From Cyanobacteria bacterium RYN_339 (lineage in GTDB: Bacteria > Cyanobacteriota > Sericytochromatia > S15B-MN24 > JAQBPE01), in contig JAQBPE010000318.1 of NCBI GenBank assembly GCA_028287685.1, forward strand, positions 1 through 55,942: a DNA stretch of 55,942 nucleotides, given 5' to 3'. Below, piece after piece: positions 44,275-52,586 of this stretch (positions are counted from its first letter, which is position 1; each line of letters begins with the position of its first letter). A program made the position numbers and the translations under genes. The notes beneath the pieces were generated by a model. The model did no database searches. It saw only the letters and a program-made list of their open reading frames with translations, and was not told where the DNA came from.

Positions 44275-45543
44275 CTAGACCGGCTTGCGGCCGTCGATGT
44301 CGTACTTCCACGGGGCCGGCTCGTTGGCCGCGAACTCCGTGTGCCCGGCGGCCTGGCGCTTGAAGAACTGCCCCACGCGGTACCAGAAGCTGGCTTTCAC
44401 CGCCGTCAGCTCGCGCTGCGCCTGATCGACTTCCTTGCCCAGCCGCTTGATGTTCTGGTCGGCGCGCTGCACCAATTCGTCGAGCGCGGCCTCCTTGCGG
44501 CGTGCCTCGGCCAGCTCGACCAGGGCCTGTTCGCGCGTGTACTCCGCCTCCTTGAGCCGGCGGGTCAGGTCGTCGGAGGTCTGCAGCGCCACGGCCATTT
44601 CGTTGCGCACCACGCGCTTGAGCTCGCTCTGCTCGTCGAACAATACGCGCATCAGCCGGTCGGCCGGCGCGGCCACGGCGCGCACCACGAAGTACGCCGC
44701 CTGGGCGTCTTCGGACGGCCCCAGGGCCGCCAGCACGCCCGGCGGGAAGAGCTCGGGCACCAGCCCGCTGTCCGCGCCCAGGGGGGCCTGCACGAACGGC
44801 AGGGCGCCCGTCAGCGCGAAGCCCGCGAAGGCGAACAGCTCGCGCAGGCGCTGGCGCGTGTAGTGGTGGCGCGGGGCGCCGGGCTCGAACTCGCGCGGGG
44901 CGTCGCCGTTCAACAGCGCCAGGCGCTTGTCGGCGTGGGCCATGTTGGGCACCACCGCGAGCACCTGCCCGTCGGGGTTCAAGAGCGCCGCGAGCGAGCG
45001 CAGGAAGGGCAGCGGCTCCGGCAGCAGCACCAGCGCGTCCGTCACCACCACCACGTCGTAGCGCGGCCGGCCCAGCTGCTGGACCAGGTCCGGGGCGGCC
45101 AGGTCGGCCACGTGGGTGCGCTGCAGGAAGCCCCGCGCGCTCGCCAGCCGGGCCTTGTCCGGGTCCACAGCCACGACCGTGCGGGCGCGGCCCAGCAAGG
45201 CCTCCGCCAGCCCGCGCGTGCCGACCTCGCGGCCCCAGGGGCCCAGGCCCACCAGCAGCACGTCCTGCGTACGCCCGATCGGCTCGGAGAGCACGTCCAG
45301 CAGCCGCGGCTCCCAGCTCAACGCCGGGGCCTGGATCACCGGGACGGCAACTTCCGGCTCGGCAACTTCGGGCTCGGCGACCATCGGCACGGCGACCACC
45401 GGCACGGCGATCTCCGGCACGGCGATTTCCGGCACGGCGACCACCGGCACCGCGACCACCGGCGCCGCGACTTCCGGCACGGGAATCGGCGCGGGCGGGG
45501 TCTTCTTCGCGGACAGGCGCTTCTTGAGGTCGATGAAGGTCAT
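44275..45543 (-). CDS. SAM-dependent methyltransferase with Val/Pro/Glu repeat arm and coiled coil
   Basis: A 422-residue protein. Residues 1-15 (MTFIDLKKRLSAKK) are followed by about 11 five-residue Val-Pro repeats (VPEVA, VPVVA, VPEIA) to residue 70. A Rossmann methyltransferase domain follows: VLLVGLGPWGREV, TVVAVDPDKARLAS, DVVVVTDALVLL and LNPDGQVLAVVPN. Residues of about 300-380 are a coiled coil, ending SFWYRVGQFFKR. The architecture (methyltransferase, coiled coil, short tail) resembles the gene at 19196, suggesting a similar role in glycan modification. The ATG at 45543 starts the conserved arm; the frame extends further upstream without support. Divergent from the exonuclease gene. 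Confidence 0.75.
   Translation of the reverse strand: MTFIDLKKRLSAKKTPPAPIPVPEVAAPVVAVPVVAVPEIAVPEIAVPVVAVPMVAEPEVAEPEVAVPVIQAPALSWEPRLLDVLSEPIGRTQDVLLVGLGPWGREVGTRGLAEALLGRARTVVAVDPDKARLASARGFLQRTHVADLAAPDLVQQLGRPRYDVVVVTDALVLLPEPLPFLRSLAALLNPDGQVLAVVPNMAHADKRLALLNGDAPREFEPGAPRHHYTRQRLRELFAFAGFALTGALPFVQAPLGADSGLVPELFPPGVLAALGPSEDAQAAYFVVRAVAAPADRLMRVLFDEQSELKRVVRNEMAVALQTSDDLTRRLKEAEYTREQALVELAEARRKEAALDELVQRADQNIKRLGKEVDQAQRELTAVKASFWYRVGQFFKRQAAGHTEFAANEPAPWKYDIDGRKPV
45341..45490 (-). repeat. 15-bp coding tandem repeat (Val-Pro arm)
   Basis: About ten units of a GGCACGGCGACCACC-like 15-mer, encoding the VPxVA/VPEIA arm of the methyltransferase on the minus strand. Near-identical units suggest length variation between strains. 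Confidence 0.8.
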
Positions 45544-45634
45544 GGTGCCACCATTGTCGGCGTCCAGAGCGACCGCCGCAATGACGCCGCTCACCCCTTT
45601 ACGGGACGTGGCCCGCCGTGGCATAACAAGCGGC

Positions 45635-46399
45635 ATGCAAATCGTGTCTTGGAACGTCAACGGCCTGCGCGCCTGCGAGCGCAACGGCTTCACCCCCTGG
45701 GTCGAGGCCACGCGGCCGGATATCCTGTGCCTGCAAGAGGTCCGCGCGGAGCTCGACCAATTGCCCGAGCACTGCGCGCGCCCGGCGGGCTACCACGCCC
45801 ACTGGAACGCGGCCCAGAAGAAGGGCTACAGCGGCGTCTCGACCTGGTGCAAGGACCAGCCCGCGGGTGCCGTCCACGGGCTTTCGCACCCGGACTTCGA
45901 CAGCGAGGGCCGCGTGATCGTGACGGAGCACGACGGCTTCGCGCTGTACAACATCTACTTCCCGAACGGCAGCCGGGACCACAGCCGCGTCGGGTTCAAG
46001 CTGGCGTTCTACGAGCACCTGATGGCAACGCTGGCCGCGCGGCTGGCGAAGGGCGACGGCCTGATCGTGGGCGGGGACTTCAATACCGCCCACCAGGACA
46101 TCGACCTTGCCAACCCGCGCGCCAACGCCAAGACCACCGGGTTCTTGCCCGAGGAGCGTGCCGTGCTGCAGCGCTTCCTGGATCTGGGCTTCCACGACGT
46201 CTTCCGCGAGCGCAACCCCGGCGCGAAGGGGCATTACTCCTGGTGGAGCAACCGCCCCGGGGTGCGCGAGAAGAACGTGGGGTGGCGCATCGACTACTTC
46301 CTGGTCTCGCACAACCTGCTCGACCGGGTCAAAGACGCGCGCTACCTGCCGCAAGTCCTGGGCTCGGACCATTGCCCGGTGGTCCTGGAGCTTGGCTAG
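45635..46399 (+). CDS. xth: Exodeoxyribonuclease III
   Basis: A 254-residue AP endonuclease/3'-5' exonuclease of base-excision repair. All family motifs are present: SWNVNGLRA (metal-binding Asn), LCLQEVRA (catalytic Glu), YNIYFPNGS, GGDFNTAHQDIDL, HYSWWSN, GWRIDYFLVS and GSDHCPVV (catalytic His). Full length for the ExoIII family. No strong ribosome site; CATAAC lies 7 nt before the ATG, so a leaderless transcript is possible. The stop overlaps the convergent lipoprotein gene by 4 nt. Confidence 0.95.
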   Translation: MQIVSWNVNGLRACERNGFTPWVEATRPDILCLQEVRAELDQLPEHCARPAGYHAHWNAAQKKGYSGVSTWCKDQPAGAVHGLSHPDFDSEGRVIVTEHDGFALYNIYFPNGSRDHSRVGFKLAFYEHLMATLAARLAKGDGLIVGGDFNTAHQDIDLANPRANAKTTGFLPEERAVLQRFLDLGFHDVFRERNPGAKGHYSWWSNRPGVREKNVGWRIDYFLVSHNLLDRVKDARYLPQVLGSDHCPVVLELG

Positions 46400-46974
46400 A
46401 GCGGGATCACGTCCCCGGGGATCGTGATCACGGGGATGTCGAACTTCTTGCCGCACAGCCGCACGTCGCAGACCAGCAAGCACCGCGGGTCGCAGCCTCG
46501 GAACTTGAGCCGCACCTTGGTGCCGATGCCCTGGATGTTCAGGTGGCTCAGCACGGTGGCCGTCGGTTGCAAGCCGCAGCCCGCGTCCACCCAGCCGTTG
46601 GGGGTCCAGACCTGCACGTCTACGGTGGTCTTGCAGCCGGACTGCTTGATCCACAGCCCATCCAGGCAGAACGCGCCGCACAGGTCCAACGTCAGCGTCG
46701 GACAGTTGTCACAGGGGTCCGGCGCCCAGGCCGTGTGGGTGTTGCCGTCCGTCACCTGACAGGCGGGGAAGTACTTGTTCTTGGTCGAGCTGGCGCAGAT
46801 GCCGTCGACTTTGACGAAGCTGGGGCCCAGCGCCAGCAGGCTGTATTCACCGCCGGGCTCGACCAGGGGCGCTTCGAGCGCGTCGAGCGAGGTGGGTGCT
46901 GCCAGGGGCGCGGTGCCGCAGCCCGTGGCCAGGAGTGCGATCGCCAGGAGTCCCTTGGAACGCGAAACGAACAT
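46396..46974 (-). CDS. Cys-rich lipoprotein with discoidin-like domain
   Basis: A 192-residue lipoprotein (LLATGC, Cys19). The mature domain reads VTDGNTHTAWAP, then LTLDLCGAFCLDGLWIKQSG, VDVQVWTPNGW and TKVRLKFRGC, which follows the strand pattern of F5/8 type C (discoidin-like) carbohydrate-binding modules, with at least eleven extra Cys that probably pair in the periplasm or outside the cell. GGGAGGA precedes the ATG. TATGCT, about 65 nt upstream on the same strand, may be the -10. Ligand unknown; a polysaccharide is plausible. Confidence 0.72.
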   Translation of the reverse strand: MFVSRSKGLLAIALLATGCGTAPLAAPTSLDALEAPLVEPGGEYSLLALGPSFVKVDGICASSTKNKYFPACQVTDGNTHTAWAPDPCDNCPTLTLDLCGAFCLDGLWIKQSGCKTTVDVQVWTPNGWVDAGCGLQPTATVLSHLNIQGIGTKVRLKFRGCDPRCLLVCDVRLCGKKFDIPVITIPGDVIPL

Positions 46975-47112
46975 CTTCGTTATCCTCCCGATCGGCGGAT
47001 GGTCTTGCCGATCGAGGTAGAGCATAGTTCTGTAACCCAGCTTACACATGCGGCGTTTCGCCGGAAAAGATGATTCGATCCGGATGACAGGAAAACGACG
47101 CAAATGCCGCCG

Positions 47113-48417
47113 TTAGGCCGGCAGCGCGAACCAGAAGGTGGAACCCTCGCCAGGCGTGCTTTCCACCCCGATCGACCCCTCGTGCGCTTCGACCAATTGC
47201 TTGCAAATCGCAAGCCCCAACCCGCTGCCGCCGGCCAGGCGGGTCGCGCTTATGTCGAGCTGGCGGAAGGGCGTGAACAGGCGCGCCAGGTCGGCTTCGG
47301 CGATGCCCACGCCCTCATCGCGGACGCGCACGACCCAGCGCCCGCCCTCGCGGGCCGCGTGGAGCGTGATCGTGCCGCGCTGCGAGAACTTGATCGCGTT
47401 GGCGAGCAGGTTCTGCAGCACCTGGGCGATGCGCAGGCGGTCCATGAGCACGGGCTCGCCTGCCTCGGCCGTCGCCGCGAGCACGAGGCCCTTGCGGTCG
47501 GCGAGCGGCCGCAGCAAGGCGGCGCTCTCCAAGACCAGCGCGGCCGCGTCCTGTTCGCCCGTGATCAGGTCCAACCGGCCGGCCCGGATCTTGGCCAGAT
47601 CCAACAGGTCGTCGATCAAGACCAGCATGCGGTCCGCGCCGAAGAGGATCTTGTCGATGCTGCCGCGCTGGGCCGGCGGCAGCTCGCCCTGCACGCCGTC
47701 GGCCAGGATGCTGGCGAAGCCCACGATGAAGTTGAGCGGCGTGCGCAGCTCGTGGCTGACCACGCTCAGGAACTCGTCCTTGTAGCGGTCCGCCGCGATC
47801 AGCTCCGCGGTACGGGCCTGCACCTGGCTCTCCAGCGAGCGGGTGAGCGCGTCCAGCGCGTTGCGGGCCTGCTCGCGCGCCAGGCCTTGGGCAACCGCGT
47901 CGGCCACGGAGGCGAAGGCGTCGATCGCCTCGGGCTCGAAGGCGGCCGTGGCGAAGCCCGCCACCACGCCCACCAGCTTGCCCTCCGCCACCAGCGGGTA
48001 GCCCGCGAAAGCGGTGAGGCCGTACTCCTCCAGGCACTCGCGCACCTCCGCCAGGCGCGGTTCTTGCTGGGCCGCGTTGGTCAACACCGGGTGGCCCACC
48101 TCGGCGATGTAGCCGACCATCAGCTTGCCCACCGGGATGTACTTCGTGGGCCCTTCCAGCGAGGTGAACAGGCCCGCGCTCGCCACCAGCTCCAGCACCG
48201 GCGCGTCGGGTTGCAGGATCCACAGCCGGGCGAAAGCCAGATCGAGGCGGTCGACCAGCCCCTGCATGCAGGCGTTCAGGACGGCAGGCAGGGGTTCCGT
48301 GCCAAGCAAGCGAGCGGCGACTTCGGCGCGCAACATGCTGGTGCGCTCCGCCCAGCGCAGCCTGCGGTGCGCCTCTGCAAGCTCTTGTCGGACCAAGTCC
48401 AGGTCGGTATGCGGCAC
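47113..48417 (-). CDS. GAF-domain sensor histidine kinase
   Basis: A 434-residue cytosolic kinase. A GAF sensor at about residues 35-180 (FARLWILQPDAPVLELVASA, then GLTAFAGYPLVAEGKLVGV), a coiled-coil linker, a HisKA domain with phosphoacceptor His222 in SVVSHELRTPLN, and a HATPase_c domain with NLLANAIKFS (N box), DEGVGIAEADL (G1), FTPFRQLD and GSGLGLAICKQL (G2). No membrane helices, so the stimulus is internal. No response regulator is adjacent. I start it at the GTG 48417, because TATACT ends exactly 6 nt upstream; an ATG at 48507 would add 30 unlikely residues. Confidence 0.88.
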   Translation of the reverse strand: MPHTDLDLVRQELAEAHRRLRWAERTSMLRAEVAARLLGTEPLPAVLNACMQGLVDRLDLAFARLWILQPDAPVLELVASAGLFTSLEGPTKYIPVGKLMVGYIAEVGHPVLTNAAQQEPRLAEVRECLEEYGLTAFAGYPLVAEGKLVGVVAGFATAAFEPEAIDAFASVADAVAQGLAREQARNALDALTRSLESQVQARTAELIAADRYKDEFLSVVSHELRTPLNFIVGFASILADGVQGELPPAQRGSIDKILFGADRMLVLIDDLLDLAKIRAGRLDLITGEQDAAALVLESAALLRPLADRKGLVLAATAEAGEPVLMDRLRIAQVLQNLLANAIKFSQRGTITLHAAREGGRWVVRVRDEGVGIAEADLARLFTPFRQLDISATRLAGGSGLGLAICKQLVEAHEGSIGVESTPGEGSTFWFALPA

Positions 48418-48423
48418 GTCCAC

Positions 48424-48429
48424 AGTATA
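48424..48429 (-). promoter_or_regulatory. Leaderless-type -10 element of the histidine kinase gene
   Basis: Minus strand TATACT preceded by GGG, 6 nt before the GTG at 48417. No ribosome site is present. Confidence 0.45.
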
Positions 48430-48536
48430 CCCGCGCGAGAGATCGCCGTGGCGCCGGGGTATATCGAGGGAGCGACGGATGCATGTCGGGCCGGAGGGCC
48501 GGTCCACCGACGAATACCTGCTCGAGGAAATAGCAC

Positions 48537-49478
48537 GTGAAGCTCAAAATGGGAATCCTCGGCCTGGCCGCCTCGGCGGTGCTGGCCACGGCGATGCCGG
48601 CGCTGGCCAGCCTGAACACGGACCTCTGCTCGGCGTCCGCCGGCGGCGACTACTCCTCCGTGATGGCGGCGGTCCAGCTGGGCGCGAGCCCGAACACCCG
48701 CGACCGCCTTGGCCGCACGCCCATCGCCTGGGCCGCGCGCAACGGTCACACGCGCGTGGTGGACTACCTGCTGGCGCATGGCGCCTACATCGACGCCACC
48801 GACGCCGACGGCTACACCGCCCTGATGTGGGCCGCGCGCATGGGCCACTTCGAGACCGTGAGCTACCTGGCGGGTCACGGCGCCAACCCCAACTACCGCA
48901 CCTACCAGGGCGAGGACGCCTACCAGCTGAGCCGCTACGGCCGGGACTACCGCGTGACGGACGTGCTCTGGCGCTACGTGCACGGCGAGATGGTGGGCTC
49001 CCGCCCCAAGGCCCACCGCGCCTCCCCGACCCTGGGCATGGCCGCCGCCGCGCCGAAGCCGCCGGCCAAGCCCGCGCCCAAGCCGGTGGCGATGGCCACC
49101 CCCAAGCCCGTCCCCGTGGCCGTTGCCACGCCCGCGCCCTTGCCCACCCCGGCGCCGGTGGCCATGGCCAAGGAGCCGGACATGCTGGCCAAGGCCATCG
49201 CCATCAAGAAGCTGGCGGAGGCCGGTGGCCGCGCCACCACGGAGCTCGACAACTTCATCAAGGGCGCCAACGGCAACCCGATGGCCCTGATGGACCCGGA
49301 CGTGCCGCTGGGCAAGGATCTGCTGACCCTCTACGCCAACGTCGGCAAGACGCAGAGCCTGGTGGCCGCGCGTGACGAGTGGAAGGCGATCGCCGCCAAG
49401 TGGAACAACCGCAAGGAGAGCCACTTCGCCCAGAACATCACGGACATCGACCTGATCCTGAAGGACGCCGGGCTATGA
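48537..49478 (+). CDS. Secreted ankyrin-repeat protein 1
   Basis: A 313-residue protein with a Sec signal (LGLAASAVLATAMPALA). Residues 25-140 carry three to four ankyrin repeats (LGRTPIAWAARNGHTRVVDY, DGYTALMWAARMGHFETVSY). After a Pro/Ala/Lys-rich linker (residues 165-210) comes a C-terminal domain of about 95 residues with NPMALMDPDVPLGKDLLTLY, AAKWNNRKESHF and IDLILKDAGL, shared with the next gene. Periplasmic ankyrin proteins (AnkB type) are known to support peroxide defence, and a superoxide dismutase lies just downstream. GTG start, GAGGAA about 7 nt upstream. Overlaps the next gene by 4 nt. Confidence 0.85.
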   Translation: MKLKMGILGLAASAVLATAMPALASLNTDLCSASAGGDYSSVMAAVQLGASPNTRDRLGRTPIAWAARNGHTRVVDYLLAHGAYIDATDADGYTALMWAARMGHFETVSYLAGHGANPNYRTYQGEDAYQLSRYGRDYRVTDVLWRYVHGEMVGSRPKAHRASPTLGMAAAAPKPPAKPAPKPVAMATPKPVPVAVATPAPLPTPAPVAMAKEPDMLAKAIAIKKLAEAGGRATTELDNFIKGANGNPMALMDPDVPLGKDLLTLYANVGKTQSLVAARDEWKAIAAKWNNRKESHFAQNITDIDLILKDAGL

Positions 49479-50356
49479 GGGCCGCGTTCCTGGCCCTCGC
49501 GTTGCTGCTGGGCGCGGGCGCGCCGGCCTTCGCCTCCCTGGAAGCCGACATCGCCAGCGCGGCGGGCGCCGGCGACTTCTCGATGGTCAAGTACCTGGCG
49601 GAGTCCGGCGCCAACCTCAACGTGCGCGACGAGGAAGGCTACACCCCGCTGACCTGGGCCTCGCAGCACGGCAACACGCGCGTGGCGGACTACCTGATCG
49701 CGCACGGCGCCAACCTGAACCCGCTCGACCGGGGCGGCTACACGCCGCTCATGTGGGCGTGCCAGGAGGGCCACTTCTCGACCGTGGCGTTGTTGCTCGA
49801 AAAGGGCGCCAACCCCTGGGTGCGCAACTGGCGCGGCCAGACGGCGATTGACCTGGCCGCCATGTACGGCCGCGACGACCGCATCCGCGAGGTGCTGATG
49901 AAGTACGCCCAGCCGCGGACCTCCCAGCCCGCGATGGGGCAGGCTTTCAACGCGCCCAACATGGCGGGCCTGCGCGGCACGCTGCGTCCGGACGCCCCGG
50001 CGGTCAACGCGCTGGCCGGCAACACCCCCACGGCGGGCCGCTCGCTCGCCGAGCCGAACATGATGGTCAAGGTGGTCGCGCTCAAGAAGCTCGCGGATAC
50101 GGGGATCAAGGCCGGCCAGACGGCGGAAGCCTTCGTGAAGGCCAACTCCAGCAACCCGATGGCGCTGCTGGATCCGGATTTGCCGTTGAGCAAGGACATC
50201 GTGACCATGTACGCCGACGTGGCGCGCGACCAGAGCCTGGTCAAGGCGCGCGGCTCGCTCGACAAGATCAAGGCCAGCTGGAACAACCGCCAGGACTCCA
50301 AGTTCACGTCCACGATCATGGAGGCGGACCAAATCCTCAAGGACGCCGGGCTGTAA
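49475..50356 (+). CDS. Secreted ankyrin-repeat protein 2
   Basis: A 293-residue paralogue of the preceding gene. Sec signal (FLALALLLGAGAPAFA), ankyrin repeats at about residues 20-140 (EGYTPLTWASQHGNTRVADY, GGYTPLMWACQEGHFSTVAL) and the same C-terminal domain (NPMALLDPDLPLSKDIVTMY, SWNNRQDSKF, ADQILKDAGL). The linker is shorter and less Pro-rich than in protein 1. Translationally coupled through ATGA. The two may form a periplasmic hetero-complex; partner unknown. Confidence 0.86.
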   Translation: MRAAFLALALLLGAGAPAFASLEADIASAAGAGDFSMVKYLAESGANLNVRDEEGYTPLTWASQHGNTRVADYLIAHGANLNPLDRGGYTPLMWACQEGHFSTVALLLEKGANPWVRNWRGQTAIDLAAMYGRDDRIREVLMKYAQPRTSQPAMGQAFNAPNMAGLRGTLRPDAPAVNALAGNTPTAGRSLAEPNMMVKVVALKKLADTGIKAGQTAEAFVKANSSNPMALLDPDLPLSKDIVTMYADVARDQSLVKARGSLDKIKASWNNRQDSKFTSTIMEADQILKDAGL

Positions 50357-50359
50357 AAA

Positions 50360-50405
50360 CCCAAAGAGGGCCGGGACCACGTGGTCCCGGCCCTCGAACT
50401 TTGGG
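50360..50405. terminator. Bidirectional terminator between ankyrin 2 and sodA
   Basis: A perfect 30-bp palindrome (GAGGGCCGGGACCAC and its complement, 50366-50395) lies between convergent genes and is flanked by CCCAAAG and CTTTGGG, which extend the stem. T-runs are short, so it may act as a barrier hairpin for both directions. Confidence 0.7.
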
Positions 50406-50410
50406 GGAGC

Positions 50411-51052
<642 letters not shown>

Positions 51053-51094
51053 GGGCGGGTCCTCCTTCTATTCTCTGAAAGAAACGTGGCCGCA

Positions 51095-51123
51095 AGGTTA
51101 CTCCCCCGATCGGGGGTTGTCAA
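51095..51123 (-). promoter_or_regulatory. sodA promoter with palindromic spacer
   Basis: On the minus strand TTGACA (51123-51118), a 17-nt spacer, then TAACCT (51100-51095). The spacer is filled by the perfect palindrome CCCCCGATCGGGGG (51103-51116). A palindrome between -35 and -10 is a typical operator position, so a repressor or MerR/SoxR-like regulator may act here. Confidence 0.65.
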
Positions 51124-51216
51124 CGGCGTGGCGTCTAGGCCTCGCCCGATCTGGGTATACGACAGGCAGCCTCTTGACGAGGTCCGTCGCCGTTGACGTT
51201 GCAAGGATTCGTGACC

Positions 51217-52560
51217 ATGAGCACCGCCGAATTTTCCATGATCGAGATGATTAAAGAGAAGCGCCTGGGCCATGCCCATTCGCCCGAGCGGATGGCGGCC
51301 TTCGTGCAGAAGCTCGTCGCGGGCGAGCTTCCCGACTACCAGGTGGCGGCCTGGTTGATGGCCACGGTCTTCCAGGGCATGACGCTCGACGAGACCACGG
51401 AGCTGACCCGCCTGGTGGCCCATTCAGGCGAGGTGTTGGACCTGTCTACGATCCCCGGCCCATGTGTCGACAAGCATAGCACCGGCGGCGTGGGCGACAA
51501 GGTCACGCTCGTCTTCGCGCCCCTGCTCGCCGTCTGCGGCGCAACCGTGGCGAAGCTGTCCGGCCGCGGCCTTGGCCACACCGGCGGCACCATCGACAAG
51601 CTGGAAGCCATCCCCGGCTTCAACACCAGCCTGACGGACGAGCAGTTCCTCCAGCAATTGCGTGACCACCGCGTCGCCGTGGCCGGCCAGACCAAGGACC
51701 TCGCGCCCGCCGACGGCATCCTGTACGCCCTGCGCGACGTCACCAACACCGTCGAGTCGATCCCGCTGATCGCCGTGAGCGTGCTCTCGAAGAAAATCGC
51801 GGCCGGCGCCGACGCCATCTTGCTCGACGTGAAAGCCGGCAGTGGCGCCTTCATGCCCACCGTCGAGAGCGCCAAGGAGCTGTCCAGGGTAATGCTGGAA
51901 GTGGGCGATCGCCTCGGCAAGAAGGTGATCTGCGTCGTCACCGGCATGGACCAGCCGCTGGGCCACGAGGTCGGCCACGCCAACGAGGTGGCGGAAGCCA
52001 TCGCCACGCTCAAGGGCGAAGGCCCGGCCGACCTGACGGACCTGTGCATCCACCTGGGCGGCCTGTTGCTCGCAGCCAGCGGCGTCACACGCACGGCCGC
52101 CGAGGGCGAGGTCCGGCTGAAGGCGGCGATCGCCGACGGCAGCGCCTTGCAGAAGTTCCGCGAGATGATCGTCGCCCAGGGCGGCGACCCCGCCGTGGTG
52201 GACGACCCCACGCTGATGCCCCAGCCCAAGTTCCGCATCCCGGTCCCGGCCAGGGCCAGCGGCTACGTGCAGCGCCTGGACGCCCTCACGGTGGGCGGCG
52301 CGGGCAAGCTCCTGGGCGCCGGGCGGATGACGAAGGGCGAGGCGATCGACCTGGCCGTGGGCATCCACCTGAGCAAGAAAGAGGGCGATCGCGTGGAAGC
52401 AGGTGAGCCGCTGGGCTTCCTGCTCGCCAACGACGAAGCCAAGGCCGCGGCGGCCGCGGAGGTCTTGCAGCAGGCCTACACGATCGGTGCGGCGCAGCCG
52501 ACATTAGAACCATTGGTCAAGGCGGTGCTTGGCCCCGAATCCCTGGTGGGTGCACGATGA
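51217..52560 (+). CDS. pdp: Pyrimidine-nucleoside phosphorylase
   Basis: A 447-residue enzyme that splits uridine, thymidine and deoxyuridine phosphorolytically. The family signature is SGRGLGHTGGTIDKLEAIPG; phosphate and pyrimidine contacts lie in DKHSTGGVGDKVTL and LLDVKAGSGAFM. The C-terminal alpha/beta domain ends AEVLQQAYTIG, as in the Bacillus-type enzyme. The ATG at 51217 has AAGGA about 10 nt upstream; a TTG at 51193 is less likely. TATACG (51156-51161) preceded by GGG may be its -10. The product feeds pyrimidine salvage in the cytosol. Confidence 0.95.
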   Translation: MSTAEFSMIEMIKEKRLGHAHSPERMAAFVQKLVAGELPDYQVAAWLMATVFQGMTLDETTELTRLVAHSGEVLDLSTIPGPCVDKHSTGGVGDKVTLVFAPLLAVCGATVAKLSGRGLGHTGGTIDKLEAIPGFNTSLTDEQFLQQLRDHRVAVAGQTKDLAPADGILYALRDVTNTVESIPLIAVSVLSKKIAAGADAILLDVKAGSGAFMPTVESAKELSRVMLEVGDRLGKKVICVVTGMDQPLGHEVGHANEVAEAIATLKGEGPADLTDLCIHLGGLLLAASGVTRTAAEGEVRLKAAIADGSALQKFREMIVAQGGDPAVVDDPTLMPQPKFRIPVPARASGYVQRLDALTVGGAGKLLGAGRMTKGEAIDLAVGIHLSKKEGDRVEAGEPLGFLLANDEAKAAAAAEVLQQAYTIGAAQPTLEPLVKAVLGPESLVGAR

Positions 52561-52586
52561 CCCTGGAAAGACCGAGGTAGTTTCCC

